Positions 1 through 8,788 of a stretch of 64,000 nucleotides of DNA are shown one piece after another (the first letter of the stretch is position 1; every line of letters starts with the position of its first letter). A program made the translations under genes and the position numbers. Under the pieces are notes generated by a model. That model was not told where the DNA came from. It was given only the letters and a program-made list of their open reading frames with translations, and ran no database searches. This DNA comes from AP-15 sp963788085 (lineage in GTDB: Bacteria > Pseudomonadota > Alphaproteobacteria > ATCC43930 > CGMCC-115725): NCBI GenBank assembly GCA_963788085.1, contig CAWBFS010000057.1, positions 62,001-126,000 on the forward strand, given 5' to 3'.

Positions 1-2065
1 CGATTGGCAGGCGTGGTTGCGACAGGCGCGCGCGGCGCGCGAGTTCCGGCCCGCTCATGCCGGTCATCACGACATCCGTGAGCAGGACATCAATCATCCC
101 ATCTTGGTTCAACAGCTCGAGCGCAGCTTCGCCGCTCTCGGCCTGCAGCACGCTGTAGCCCAGGCCTTTAAGAATATCTGCCGTGGTGCGCCGAACCGCG
201 GCGTCGTCATCCACGGCGAGCACCACCGCGCGACTGGCTCTTTGTTCGGTCGGCTCGGCAGGTCGGACGCTCGGGCGTTCAACCCCGGCGAAGGCGCGAG
301 GGAGGAAAACCGAAACCGAGGTGCCCTTGCCGGGTGAGCTGTCGATCTGCACGTCGCCGCCGGACTGTCGGGTGGTGCCGAAGACCTGCGACAAGCCTAG
401 CCCCGAGCCGGCGCCCGGACCTTTGGTGGTGAAGAACGGCTCGAAGGCTTTAGCCTGCACTTCCGGCGTCATGCCCGTACCGACATCGATAACTTTGATC
501 ACGACATAATCACCCGCGGCCGGCTCTTCGGGCCGCGCCGGTGCCTCACGATGGCAGTTGCCCGTCTCTATGGTCAGGACGCCACCATTCGGCATGGCGT
601 CGCGCGCATTGATCGCCAGGTTCAGAATGACCAGCTCGATCTGTGTCGGATCGACCATCGCCGGCCAGAGTCCAGCCGCGCAGCGCGTTTCCATTTGCAC
701 GCGATGGCCGAGCGCGCTCTGCAGCAGATCCTGCATGCCGGTGACAACTGCATTGAGATCGACGGGCCGCGGCAACAAGGGCTGCCGTCGTGCAAACGCG
801 AGCAGGTGGCTCGTCAGGACGGCGCCGCGTTCGGCCGCGGCGTGCATCGCCCGGAGCCTCTCGCTCAAAGCCGGATCGAGCGCGGCGGTGCCCTGAATCA
901 ATTCGATATTCCCGATCAGAACGGTCAGCAGATTGTTGAAGTCGTGGGCCACTCCGCCAGTGAGCTGGCCCAATGCTTCGACGCGCTGGGCCTGACGCAG
1001 CGCCGCCTCGGCGCGCTCGCGCTCTTCCATTTGCTCGAGCAGCCGCGTATGCGCCTGTTCGGCCCCTTCCTTTGCAAGTCGATATTCGCGAACCAGCGAC
1101 TCGACTTGCCGCGAGCGCTGGGCGAGCACCAGAAGCAACCCGGCTATCGCCACACAAGCGCCAAGCGCCACTAAGGAGAAGGTCCAGGTCTGACGCCGCC
1201 ACGATGCGAGCACCGCGCCCTCGGCTACCGACACGTTGACCGCCAGCGGAAATGCCTTCAACGCACGAATCGCTAGCACCCGGCGTGCGCCATCGATCGG
1301 GCTGTCCATTACGACCGTGCCGGCCATATCGCGCGAGAGAATGTCCTTGAACGGCGGCAGATCGGCGTAAGTCTGCCCGACAACGGCATCGTTGTGCGGA
1401 TAGCGGGCGAGCACAGTCCCGTCCCGCAAGTGAAGCAAAATAGCGCCCTTTTCGTTCAGCTCGACGGCCCGATAGAAATCTTCGAAGTAGCGTAGATTGA
1501 GATAGCCGACCGCGGCGCCGTCGAAACCGCCGGCGCGGGTCGAGATTCGGCGGATCATCAGCGCCGTCCATTCACCATCGGTCCCGCGCACCGGCTCGCT
1601 GATCTGCAGGCCCGCTTCGGGATGTCCGGCTTGTGCCTCGATCAAGGCGCGCGCCGCAGCCGGGAGCTCGCCGGGCGAGCCGTCACGCGATGAATGAAGG
1701 ATATGGCCGGCGGTATCGGTAATGGCGATTTCGGTCACCTGCCGCACGCCCTGGATGCGTCTCCGCAGCAGCTCTTCAAAGGCGCGGCCGTCGACCGGCC
1801 GGCTGGCCCTCAACGTCTGCAAAGTCTCGATCGTGTTGCGCAGGATGAAGTCTACCGTTTCGACGGCGCGGCCGGTCTGCTCTGCGAACACCATATCCAG
1901 CCGCGACATCTGACGCTCTGTGTCGCTGATGATGGCCGAGCGCACCGTGAGCAGCTGTTGCGCGGTGGCGCCAACGATCAGCACCAAAACGGCTATGGCA
2001 AGCACTTGCAATGATCGGCTGACGGAAGGGAGGCGGCTCCGACGATTGCCCAATTCCTCATTCAT
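1..2065 (-). CDS. Hybrid sensor histidine kinase with C-terminal receiver domain (3' end cut by window edge)
   Basis: Two-component signalling protein, inner membrane. The reading frame opens at an ATG (2063-2065) and runs off the left edge, so about 688 residues are visible. Order: a transmembrane helix near residues 18-38, a periplasmic sensor region of about 240 residues (Cache-like by position and size), a second transmembrane helix near 285-305, a coiled linker, then a HisKA domain with the phospho-acceptor His in GGVAHDFNNLL near residue 374. The ATPase core shows the N box (NLAINARDAM, near 484) and the GSGLGLSQV glycine box. A receiver domain follows, with the acidic pocket (AVDDDAAVRR, near 617) and the phospho-acceptor Asp in LLTDVVMTGMSG (near 663). 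The HDFNN-type kinase plus receiver is a common alphaproteobacterial hybrid architecture. The ligand is unknown. No partner regulator gene lies downstream within the window. Confidence 0.9.
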   Translation of the reverse strand, partial: MNEELGNRRSRLPSVSRSLQVLAIAVLVLIVGATAQQLLTVRSAIISDTERQMSRLDMVFAEQTGRAVETVDFILRNTIETLQTLRASRPVDGRAFEELLRRRIQGVRQVTEIAITDTAGHILHSSRDGSPGELPAAARALIEAQAGHPEAGLQISEPVRGTDGEWTALMIRRISTRAGGFDGAAVGYLNLRYFEDFYRAVELNEKGAILLHLRDGTVLARYPHNDAVVGQTYADLPPFKDILSRDMAGTVVMDSPIDGARRVLAIRALKAFPLAVNVSVAEGAVLASWRRQTWTFSLVALGACVAIAGLLLVLAQRSRQVESLVREYRLAKEGAEQAHTRLLEQMEERERAEAALRQAQRVEALGQLTGGVAHDFNNLLTVLIGNIELIQGTAALDPALSERLRAMHAAAERGAVLTSHLLAFARRQPLLPRPVDLNAVVTGMQDLLQSALGHRVQMETRCAAGLWPAMVDPTQIELVILNLAINARDAMPNGGVLTIETGNCHREAPARPEEPAAGDYVVIKVIDVGTGMTPEVQAKAFEPFFTTKGPGAGSGLGLSQVFGTTRQSGGDVQIDSSPGKGTSVSVFLPRAFAGVERPSVRPAEPTEQRASRAVVLAVDDDAAVRRTTADILKGLGYSVLQAESGEAALELLNQDGMIDVLLTDVVMTGMSGPELARRARLSQPRLPI

Positions 2066-2241
2066 GTATCACTCGCGAAGGCGCGGCCATACGCTCCGAT
2101 CGGCGAAGATAGGCACAGTAAGTTAAGCATTTTAAACGTTTCTCGAACGTCAAGAAACCGTCCCGGGCGCGATTGGTCGGCGGAGGGAGCGTGCTCGTGC
2201 CCCGGCTTACCGGACCTAATTAGCTGCGTTCTCGCTCCGGC

Positions 2242-2964
2242 TCAGATCAGCCCGAGGTCGCGCAGGCTGCTGTGGTGGCCGCGGCCGATGATCAGGTGGT
2301 CGTGCACGGTCACCCCGAGCGGAGCGGCGGCCTTGACGATGTCCTTGGTCACCGCGATGTCCGCCTTCGAGGGTGTCGGGTCGCCCGAGGGATGATTATG
2401 GACGAGGATCAAAGCGGATGCCTGGAGTTCGAGCGCGCGTTTGACGACTTCGCGGGTGTAGACCGGCGTATGATCGACCGTTCCGCGCTGCTGCCGTTCA
2501 TGCTTGATCAGCACGTTCTTGCGGTCGAGAAACAGGATGTGGAACTCCTCGACCTTCCCGTGGGCGATGTGCGCGGTGCAGTAATCGATCAGCTTGTCCC
2601 ACGAATTGACCACCGGCCGCTCGTGTAATTCCGAACGCATCAGGCGCAACGCCGCTTCGCGCGCCGCTTTGAGCGCGGCAATCCCGGCGAGGCCGAGGCC
2701 GGCGCCGGCGAGCGCATCGGGCTCGGCGCTCAACAATTCGGCAAAGCCGCCGAAACGCTCGAGCAGATCCTTGGCCAGCGGCTTGACGTCGGCGCGCGCG
2801 TTGCTGGCGAACAGCATGACCTCGAGCAGCTCATAATCCGGCAGATTGTCTGCTCCGGCCGCGATCAGCCTTTGGCGCAACCGCTCCCGGTGCCCATGAT
2901 AATGCGGCGTATCGTCTGTGCCGTCGGCGAGGCGCAACTGTCTCGGGCGCCGCTTGGAGTTCAT
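2242..2964 (-). CDS. radC: RadC/MPN-family (JAB domain) protein
   Basis: About 240 residues. An N-terminal helix-hairpin-helix-like region (GLGLAGIAALKA) precedes a C-terminal MPN/JAB domain with the JAMM metal-binding signature, seen as VHNHPSGDPTPSKAD preceded by the conserved acidic strand. RadC was once linked to DNA repair, but its biochemical role is not settled; the JAMM motif suggests a zinc hydrolase. The start is set at the internal ATG giving MNSKRRPRQL, because the frame upstream of it overlaps the end of the enoyl-CoA hydratase gene; the intergenic gap then is 7 bp, consistent with one transcript. The family is recognised with high confidence, the function is not. Confidence 0.93.
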   Translation of the reverse strand: MNSKRRPRQLRLADGTDDTPHYHGHRERLRQRLIAAGADNLPDYELLEVMLFASNARADVKPLAKDLLERFGGFAELLSAEPDALAGAGLGLAGIAALKAAREAALRLMRSELHERPVVNSWDKLIDYCTAHIAHGKVEEFHILFLDRKNVLIKHERQQRGTVDHTPVYTREVVKRALELQASALILVHNHPSGDPTPSKADIAVTKDIVKAAAPLGVTVHDHLIIGRGHHSSLRDLGLI

Positions 2965-2971
2965 CGGCCGG

Positions 2972-3751
2972 TCAGCGACGCCGGGATCGCAGTTCGGCGA
3001 GCATCGCGCCCGCCATACGCGCCGGCTCATCGGTGTCGTAGGCGCGGACGAAGCAGTCGATCCCGCGCTGCACAGCGGCCGCTGTCGGCAATTCCTCCCA
3101 GGCGAGGATCAGAGATTTCTGCAAGCGGATCGCGTTGGGGCCGGCCGCGAGGATCGGGCGCGTGAGATCTTCGACCGCCTCGTCGAGAGCCTCCGTCGGC
3201 GCCACGACATCAACGAGACCCCAGGAGAGAGCCTCGGCAGCGCCGATCATCTCGCCGGTCAACAACAGCCGCCGAGCGCGGCCGTGGCCAATCAATTTCG
3301 GCAGCAGCGCCGCCTCGACGACCGAGGGAATGCCGATCCGGACCTCCGGCATGCCGAATAGGGCCCGCTCGCTGGCAACCCGCAGATCACAGGCGCAGGC
3401 GAGTTCGAGCCCAGCGCCGAGTGCGTAACCGTCGATCCGCGCGATGACGGGGACGGACAGCCGGCGGAACACATCGCAACAACGATGGACCAGTGTAATG
3501 AACTCGCGCGCGCTCTCCCGATCCAGCGCCGCAATCTCGCCGATATCGGCGCCGCCGACAAAAGCGCGCTCGCCGGCGCCGGTCAGGACCACCAGCCGCA
3601 GCTGCGGGTCCGCGGCAAGCCCGTTGGCGGCTTCGATGATGTCGGCCATCAGCGCCCGATTGAGGCTGTTCAGCTTCGAGGCATTGTCGATCGTCAGTCG
3701 CGCGAGACGGCCGCCTTCGGGCCGTTCCTCGTGCTGAGTTATCACGTTCAT
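2972..3751 (-). CDS. Enoyl-CoA hydratase/isomerase family protein
   Basis: Crotonase-fold enzyme of about 259 residues, the usual size for the family. It shows the CoA/oxyanion-hole segment GAGERAFVGGADIGE, the second oxyanion segment DGYALGAGLELACACDL, and the family block MPEVRIGIPSVVEAALLP, which carries one acidic residue at a family catalytic position. Family members hydrate 2-enoyl-CoA or act as isomerases or hydrolases; the substrate cannot be read from sequence. The start chosen is the ATG at 3749-3751 (MNVITQHEE) with a GGAG about 15 bases upstream; a longer form would begin at 3787. It is followed closely by radC on the same strand. Confidence 0.92.
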   Translation of the reverse strand: MNVITQHEERPEGGRLARLTIDNASKLNSLNRALMADIIEAANGLAADPQLRLVVLTGAGERAFVGGADIGEIAALDRESAREFITLVHRCCDVFRRLSVPVIARIDGYALGAGLELACACDLRVASERALFGMPEVRIGIPSVVEAALLPKLIGHGRARRLLLTGEMIGAAEALSWGLVDVVAPTEALDEAVEDLTRPILAAGPNAIRLQKSLILAWEELPTAAAVQRGIDCFVRAYDTDEPARMAGAMLAELRSRRR

Positions 3752-3877
3752 TGGATGACCTTGCCGCTCCCCGAGTGATACCCGCAACAGCGCCCAAGAC
3801 CAAAATAAAAGAGGTGGCTATTGCTGGAACTTTTGCTGCCGCTCATGCATAGTGACGCCACATTGACGGAGGCGGGC

Positions 3878-4489
3878 ATGGCCGTTGTTGAGGGTCTCGA
3901 TGAGCTGCGCGAGATTTATGGACCGCCGAGCGACCGCTCGGTCAAGAAGCAGCTGAGCCGGTTCGACCAGCACTGCCGCGCGTTCATCGCGCGCTCGCCA
4001 TTCCTCGTCATCGCCTCTTCGGATCCGTCGGGGCGCTGCGATGCATCGCCAAAGGGCGATGCCGCCGGCTTTGTCCAGGTGCTCGACGACGAGACGCTGC
4101 TGATCCCCGACCGGTTGGGCAATAATCGGGTCGACACCATCGGCAATCTGCTGGAGCGGCCCGGCCTCGGATTGATCTTTTTCGTGCCGGGGCTCAACGA
4201 GACCTTGCGCGTCAACGGCCGGGCGCGCATCACCACCGACCCCGCTTTGCTCGAGCCATTGGCGGTCAACGGCAAGGTGCCGCGCAGCGGCATCCTGGTC
4301 GCGGCCGAAGAAATCTACTTCCATTGCGGCAAGGCGCTGATCCGTTCCGATTTGTGGAACCCGGAAAAGCAGCTCCAGCGGTCCGAATTCCCCTCTCTCG
4401 GCCGCATCTTGACCGACCAGATAGGCGGCATGTCGGTCGAGGAAGCTGAGCGGGCCACGGCAGAGAGCTACCAGACCCGTCTCTACTGA
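3878..4489 (+). CDS. Pyridoxamine 5'-phosphate oxidase-like FMN-binding protein
   Basis: About 203 residues with a split-barrel flavin-binding fold of the PPOX superfamily, resembling the MSMEG_1061-type subgroup: SPFLVIASSDPSGRCDASPKG, then LLIPDRLGNNRVDTIGNLL and GLIFFVPGLNETLRVNGRA. Members bind FMN or related deazaflavins and reduce or oxidise small substrates; none can be named here. The start is the ATG at 3878, which has GGAGG at 3868-3872; an upstream in-frame start at 3821 lacks such a site. It ends 6 bp from the convergent gene on the minus strand. Confidence 0.85.
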   Translation: MAVVEGLDELREIYGPPSDRSVKKQLSRFDQHCRAFIARSPFLVIASSDPSGRCDASPKGDAAGFVQVLDDETLLIPDRLGNNRVDTIGNLLERPGLGLIFFVPGLNETLRVNGRARITTDPALLEPLAVNGKVPRSGILVAAEEIYFHCGKALIRSDLWNPEKQLQRSEFPSLGRILTDQIGGMSVEEAERATAESYQTRLY

Positions 4490-4495
4490 GCGAAA

Positions 4496-5395
4496 CTAGG
4501 CGGTCGCCTCCTGCGACACGAGCTTGGCGTAAAGATCATGGAGCAACGGTTTGGTCGCCGCCAGGCTCTCGCTGGTCGCTGAGCCGGCGACCAGCGTCAG
4601 CGCCACTGCCTTGTGTTTCTTTATCGTCTGCTCGGCAAAAAATCCCCAACGGATTAAATTGGCGACGCGCTCTTTGATCGCGAGATGCCCCAGCCGCAGC
4701 GCGTCCCACATCCTGCTGTTGATCTCGTCGATGACGAGCGCCGGCGCGTCTGCGCGACCGCCGCCGAACGGGCTCGCCGACCACAGCAGCATTACGATCG
4801 CCCAATACTGGTAGGTGACCAGATGGTCCATCGCGTCGTTAGCATAGGCAGGGGTGAGCCCCTTCTTCCTGACGACCAGCTCGCAGGTCTCCCGCCATTT
4901 CTGGTCATAAGAATTGAAAAAGCTGAAAATCGCGGAGATCGCAGCCCGGTTGCAATCGAACCCATGCAAGCGCCCGCTCTCGCGGTCTCCCAGAGCTTTG
5001 CAAAGGGCTTCGATCGTCTCGCGGCAATGGCGGTCGAAGCCCTCGTGCAATTTGTCAGTGGCGGCGATCAGAGATGTGGGATAAACAGTGCGAGGTTGGC
5101 CCGGCGCGTCCAGCACTCGGATGAAGCCATCGTTCGCGCAATCCCTTATCCGTTCAATACAAGTACGGATGTCGGTCCCGTACAAACCATAGAGTGCACG
5201 GTGGATCGAGCGGCACGAAACGCCTTCCTCCGGACTGCACCTCGCCGAAAACATGACGTGCCAGTGCGCACGCTTGTTCAAGCCGGGGAAATAATCCTGC
5301 CAAATTTTATGATACCCACAGAGAAACCCCGCAACGACCCGCTCGGCCGTGTCGGCCTCGGCAACATCGGTGTTCATCGCAACCACCGTCTTCAA
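4496..5395 (-). CDS. Protein of unknown function, possible N-terminal winged-helix region
   Basis: 299 residues; not recognised. Residues about 20-125 contain a mostly helical segment followed by DCANDGFIRVLDAPGQP, which looks like the hairpin wing of MarR-type DNA-binding domains; this is a resemblance only. The C-terminal half is helical and aromatic-rich (FSFFNSYDQKW, YQYWAIVMLLWSASPFGGG) with no membrane-length hydrophobic run. Codon use matches neighbouring genes and the frame is intact over 900 bases, so it is very probably real. The start could be Met1 at 5395 or Met7 at 5377. Convergent with the PPOX gene and divergent from the PEP mutase-like gene. Confidence 0.75.
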   Translation of the reverse strand: MKTVVAMNTDVAEADTAERVVAGFLCGYHKIWQDYFPGLNKRAHWHVMFSARCSPEEGVSCRSIHRALYGLYGTDIRTCIERIRDCANDGFIRVLDAPGQPRTVYPTSLIAATDKLHEGFDRHCRETIEALCKALGDRESGRLHGFDCNRAAISAIFSFFNSYDQKWRETCELVVRKKGLTPAYANDAMDHLVTYQYWAIVMLLWSASPFGGGRADAPALVIDEINSRMWDALRLGHLAIKERVANLIRWGFFAEQTIKKHKAVALTLVAGSATSESLAATKPLLHDLYAKLVSQEATA

Positions 5396-5603
5396 ATCTC
5401 TCCGGGTATCTCAGTGTAATCCGTTCGGCGATCGCGTAAAAGGGAATCTTCCGGGAACTTGCTGGAGTTGGCCATCAGGCTTTTGGGGCATAGTTCCCCA
5501 GCATTCCTGGCGAAAGCCGGCAGATAATCGCCGGCTTGACCTTGGTGGTTCGCGAGAAGAGGTTCTGGCGACGCGTCGACGGGCACTTCGAGGGAGCTGT
5601 GGG

Positions 5604-6443
5604 ATGAACCGAGCAGAGCAGGCGCAGCAGGCGGAGCTGTTTCGCAACAAGCACCGCGGGTCGCGGTTGCTGCTGCTGCCGAACGCCTGGGACGCGATGA
5701 GTGCGAGGGTGTTTGTGGCGGCCGGCTTCGATGCGATCGCGACGACGAGCGGAGGCGTTGCGTGGTCGCTCGGTTATGCCGACGGCGAACAGATGCCATG
5801 GGCAGAGGTCGTCGCTGCGACGGCCCGCATCGTCCGCGCGGCGCGGGTGCCGGTCACCGCCGATATCGAGGCGGGCTACGGTGAGACGGCAGATGCGGTG
5901 ATGCGCTCAGTGTCGGAGATCATTGAGGCCGGCGCGGTCGGGGTCAATCTCGAGGACGGGACGCCGCACGGCCCGGTCCCGATCCGCAGCCCGCAGGATG
6001 CCGCCGACCGGATCCGCGCTGCGCGGGAGGCGGCAAAGGCGGCCGCCGTGCCGATCGTGATCAATGGCAGGACCGATCTCTATCTGCGGAACATCGGTGA
6101 CGAAACCTCTCGTTTCGACGAGACCGTCGAGCGCAGCCGAGCTTATCTGGCCGCCGGGGCGGATTGCGTCTATCCGATCGGCTTGCGCGATCCCGCGACG
6201 ATCGGACGGCTGGTGAAGGCGCTCGACGCCCCCATCAACATCAATGTGCGGGCCGGTTCGCCGGCCGTTGCCGAACTCGAAGCGCTCGGCGTCGCCCGCG
6301 CCAGTACTGCCAGCCAAATCGCACTGATGGCGATGTCGGTGGCGCGGCAGGTCGCCGACGATCTGCGAGCGACCGGTCGGTTCGACAAATTGGCGCCGGA
6401 AATGGCGCAAGCCGATGCGCAGCGCCTGTTTACCAGGCTCTGA
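5604..6443 (+). CDS. Isocitrate lyase/phosphoenolpyruvate mutase family protein
   Basis: 279 residues of the PEP mutase/isocitrate lyase superfamily, a TIM barrel acting on C-C or C-P bonds of 2-oxo acids. Diagnostic blocks are LLLLPNAWDAMSARVF near the N-terminus, VTADIEAGYGE (metal-binding acidic residues), GAVGVNLEDGTPHG, and INGRTDLYL. The superfamily's catalytic loop Cys is not obvious here, so it is not a classic isocitrate lyase. The start is the ATG at 5604 preceded by GGGAG; the open frame extends upstream but without similarity. Its stop overlaps the start of the next gene (TGATG), which suggests translational coupling. Confidence 0.9.
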   Translation: MNRAEQAQQAELFRNKHRGSRLLLLPNAWDAMSARVFVAAGFDAIATTSGGVAWSLGYADGEQMPWAEVVAATARIVRAARVPVTADIEAGYGETADAVMRSVSEIIEAGAVGVNLEDGTPHGPVPIRSPQDAADRIRAAREAAKAAAVPIVINGRTDLYLRNIGDETSRFDETVERSRAYLAAGADCVYPIGLRDPATIGRLVKALDAPININVRAGSPAVAELEALGVARASTASQIALMAMSVARQVADDLRATGRFDKLAPEMAQADAQRLFTRL

Positions 6444-7015
6444 TGACAATGGCGCGGGTCCGCAGTATCCCGTCGAGCGAGCTGCCACCAGAGCTCGCCG
6501 CGATCTACGAGCGGTTCGCCGGGAAATACGGCCCATTCAGCAATCAAGCCGCGGTGTTCGCGCATGTGCCGCCGGCGCTGCGCCACCTGATGACGATGCT
6601 GCTCGAATTGCGCGACGCCGCGACATTGCCGAAGCGCGTCCTCGAACTGGCGATCGTCACCGTCTCCAAGCTCAACGAGTGTGATTATTGCGTGGCGCAC
6701 CACACGCCGTTCCTCGTTGTCGAGGGTGTCTCGCCCGCCGGCGTCGAACGCGTACTCGATTACCCCGACCACCCGGAATTCGACGAGAGGGACAAGCTTG
6801 TCGTCGAATACGCGATTGCCGCCTGGGAGCGGCCAAACCGCATCCCCGACGCGCTCTTCACTCGGCTGAACGAGTATTTCAGCGAGCCACAGCTGGTCGA
6901 GCTGACCTTGCGCATCACGCTCTGCGGCTTCTTCAACAAATTCAACGACGCGCTCGGCATCGAGGAAGAGCCCGAAGCCGTCGAGCGGCTCGCGGCACTT
7001 GGCTCTACTCGCTGA
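6443..7015 (+). CDS. AhpD-like/carboxymuconolactone decarboxylase-family protein
   Basis: 190 residues with the AhpD fold. The redox motif ECDYCVAHH (Cys-x-x-Cys followed by His) near residue 77 is that of alkylhydroperoxidase D-type proteins, which reduce peroxides through this Cys pair. The segment RFAGKYGPFSNQAAVFAHVP resembles peroxidase-related members of the family. The ATG at 6443 overlaps the preceding stop (TGATG), so the two proteins are probably made together; a second ATG lies six bases on. Substrate and electron donor are unknown. Confidence 0.88.
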   Translation: MTMARVRSIPSSELPPELAAIYERFAGKYGPFSNQAAVFAHVPPALRHLMTMLLELRDAATLPKRVLELAIVTVSKLNECDYCVAHHTPFLVVEGVSPAGVERVLDYPDHPEFDERDKLVVEYAIAAWERPNRIPDALFTRLNEYFSEPQLVELTLRITLCGFFNKFNDALGIEEEPEAVERLAALGSTR

Positions 7016-7027
7016 TGCCCTGCGTTC

Positions 7028-7955
7028 TCACTCGGTGAAGTAATTTTCGTCGATTTTCTTGATTTTGTAGGTGTCGGTGATGCGCACTCCTATCTCCTGG
7101 TCAACCATAAGGCGGGCGAGTTCCATGCCGTCGATCAGGATGATACGCTTCGCAATTCTCGAAGCGTATTCGCGCGCAGCAGGGGAGATGGAACCTGTTG
7201 TGATCAGGATGCCCTTCGTCGCACTCGACTCCATCAAGGCTTCCTGAAAAGGCTTGCACTTCTGGTCGCCCGACCGCATTCCCTGCCCCGTATCGCTTCG
7301 CCTGAACGTAAACACGGTCGAGTCCGAGTGCGTCTTCATTGATAACTCCGTCGATGCCGGCGTCTCCTGGTCCCCCGATTGACTTTCCCCTTTCCGGCTG
7401 GCCCCCTCCATATCCGAGCTTGCTCAGCAATTCGATCACCAGTGCCTCAAAGAAGGCGGGGGACATCCCGCGCATACGATCGAGGAGGTCCACCTCCAGT
7501 GCACCGTTGAGCGTCTGATAGCTTTGTCCTATTTGTTCCTCGGGAGTGATGGCAACTTCCCCCGCCGCGGCGTTACCTTGTTTGAGAGCAGGCTTCGCAA
7601 ACCCTCCGGCCGCACTTTTCTGGCGCCATTCGACATAGCCCGGAAAGCGTTCGAGAAAACCCATATCGATTTTTGGCGGTCGCTCCTCCAAAATTTGGAG
7701 TCCAGTTGGCGTCACACGGTATACGCCGCGGCCAGTTTTTTCGATCAAACCGGCCCGTTGCAAGAACACATTGGCCCATGCTGTGCGATTCGCAAAAGTG
7801 GTCTGCCGGCCACTGGGCAGCATCTCCCTCAAATCTTCCTCATTGAGTTTCACGTCGGCAGCAACGCGATCCCGAAGATCCGAGGCCGAGATCTCGCCAT
7901 TTGCGGTCGCCAACAACACCGGAAGCATCAATGATTGGAAATCGGGTACAGCCAT
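7028..7955 (-). pseudogene. mrr: Mrr-type restriction endonuclease, one frameshift
   Basis: Type IV (modification-dependent) restriction enzyme family. The N-terminal Mrr winged-helix region (residues about 1-100: PDFQSLMLPVLLATANGE, ending in YRVTPTGLQIL) is followed by the PD-(D/E)xK nuclease domain with GGPGDAGIDGVI and VYVQAKRY, the catalytic Asp and Gln-x-Lys. At about 7223 the frame shifts by one base; the remaining domain (TKGILITTGS, KRIILIDGMELARLM, KIKKIDENYF) continues in the next frame to the stop at 7028. Removing one base restores a protein of about 308 residues, the usual Mrr length. The start is the ATG at 7955, with GGGAG before it. It may be truly broken or a sequencing indel. 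Confidence 0.85.
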
Positions 7956-8026
7956 TTCGATCTCCCGTACACTTTTATTATTCTCCGCGGAGGTATCCGA
8001 CGTGACTGCCCTTTGCAAGGAGGGAG

Positions 8027-8780
8027 TCAGCGCTTCCGCAAAATTGCTAGGTGACGGCCCTCCGGCTTAAGCTCCGTGGTGAAGCTGAAGTCGTTGTACC
8101 AGCCTAGGAACTCGAACCGTCCGCTGAGCTCTACAAGGGCCAAAAATTCCTGCGGGAAGAATACCTTGGCGGGAACCCGGCCGTTGATGACCACGGCGTT
8201 TCCATGGTCATCGACGTTGAAGGTCAGGCACTCGTCATAGGTTTGCGCGACCGGATCGGTCAGTTCGGCGCGGTAACGGGTATGGACGGTCACCCCGCCT
8301 TTGCGCCGCGTCCAGCTTCGCTTGTAGTCGTGAAAAATCCGAAACCAGACAAAGCTGTCCAATAGGTACAAGCCGCCCGGCACGAGCACGGCTGCCATGC
8401 GGTCGAGGTGATCGAGGAACTCGCGGTTGGATCGGACATAGAGCGAGCCGAGCAGCACATAGGCGAGGTCGAAGGGCCCGAGCCCGCGGTCGAGGTCGCG
8501 CATGTCGCCTAGGACAAACTCGGCCTCGATGCCCAAAAGCTGCGCCTTTTCGCGGGCGAATTCGATCATTGCCGGGCTCAAATCGAGCCCGCAATACGCG
8601 TAAGCCCCGCTTGTGCCATTCCTCCAGATAGGGCGCGGTGCCGGCGCCGAGCTCGAAAACCCGGCGACCTGAAGCTTTCGAGAACTTGTCGATTGCGGCT
8701 TCGAAAAAATCGATCTCGCGCCCGGGATCGCTCGGGGCTAAGGCGATTGCGTAGTATTGCGGGTATTGGTACGCCTCCAT
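8027..8780 (-). CDS. Class I SAM-dependent methyltransferase (frameshifted)
   Basis: About 250 residues. The SAM-binding core is visible: VFELGAGTAPYLEEW (motif I), then YCGLDLSPAMIEFAREKA (motif II), VLGDMRDLD, and GPFDLAYVLLGSL (motif IV). The first part is in one frame to about 8609 and the rest in another; the switch falls in a run of four C (8605-8608), so a homopolymer indel is the simplest explanation. The start is the ATG at 8780, eight bases after the stop of the glutathionyl-hydroquinone reductase gene, indicating an operon. The methyl acceptor is unknown. Confidence 0.82.
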
Positions 8781-8788
8781 TGCACCGT

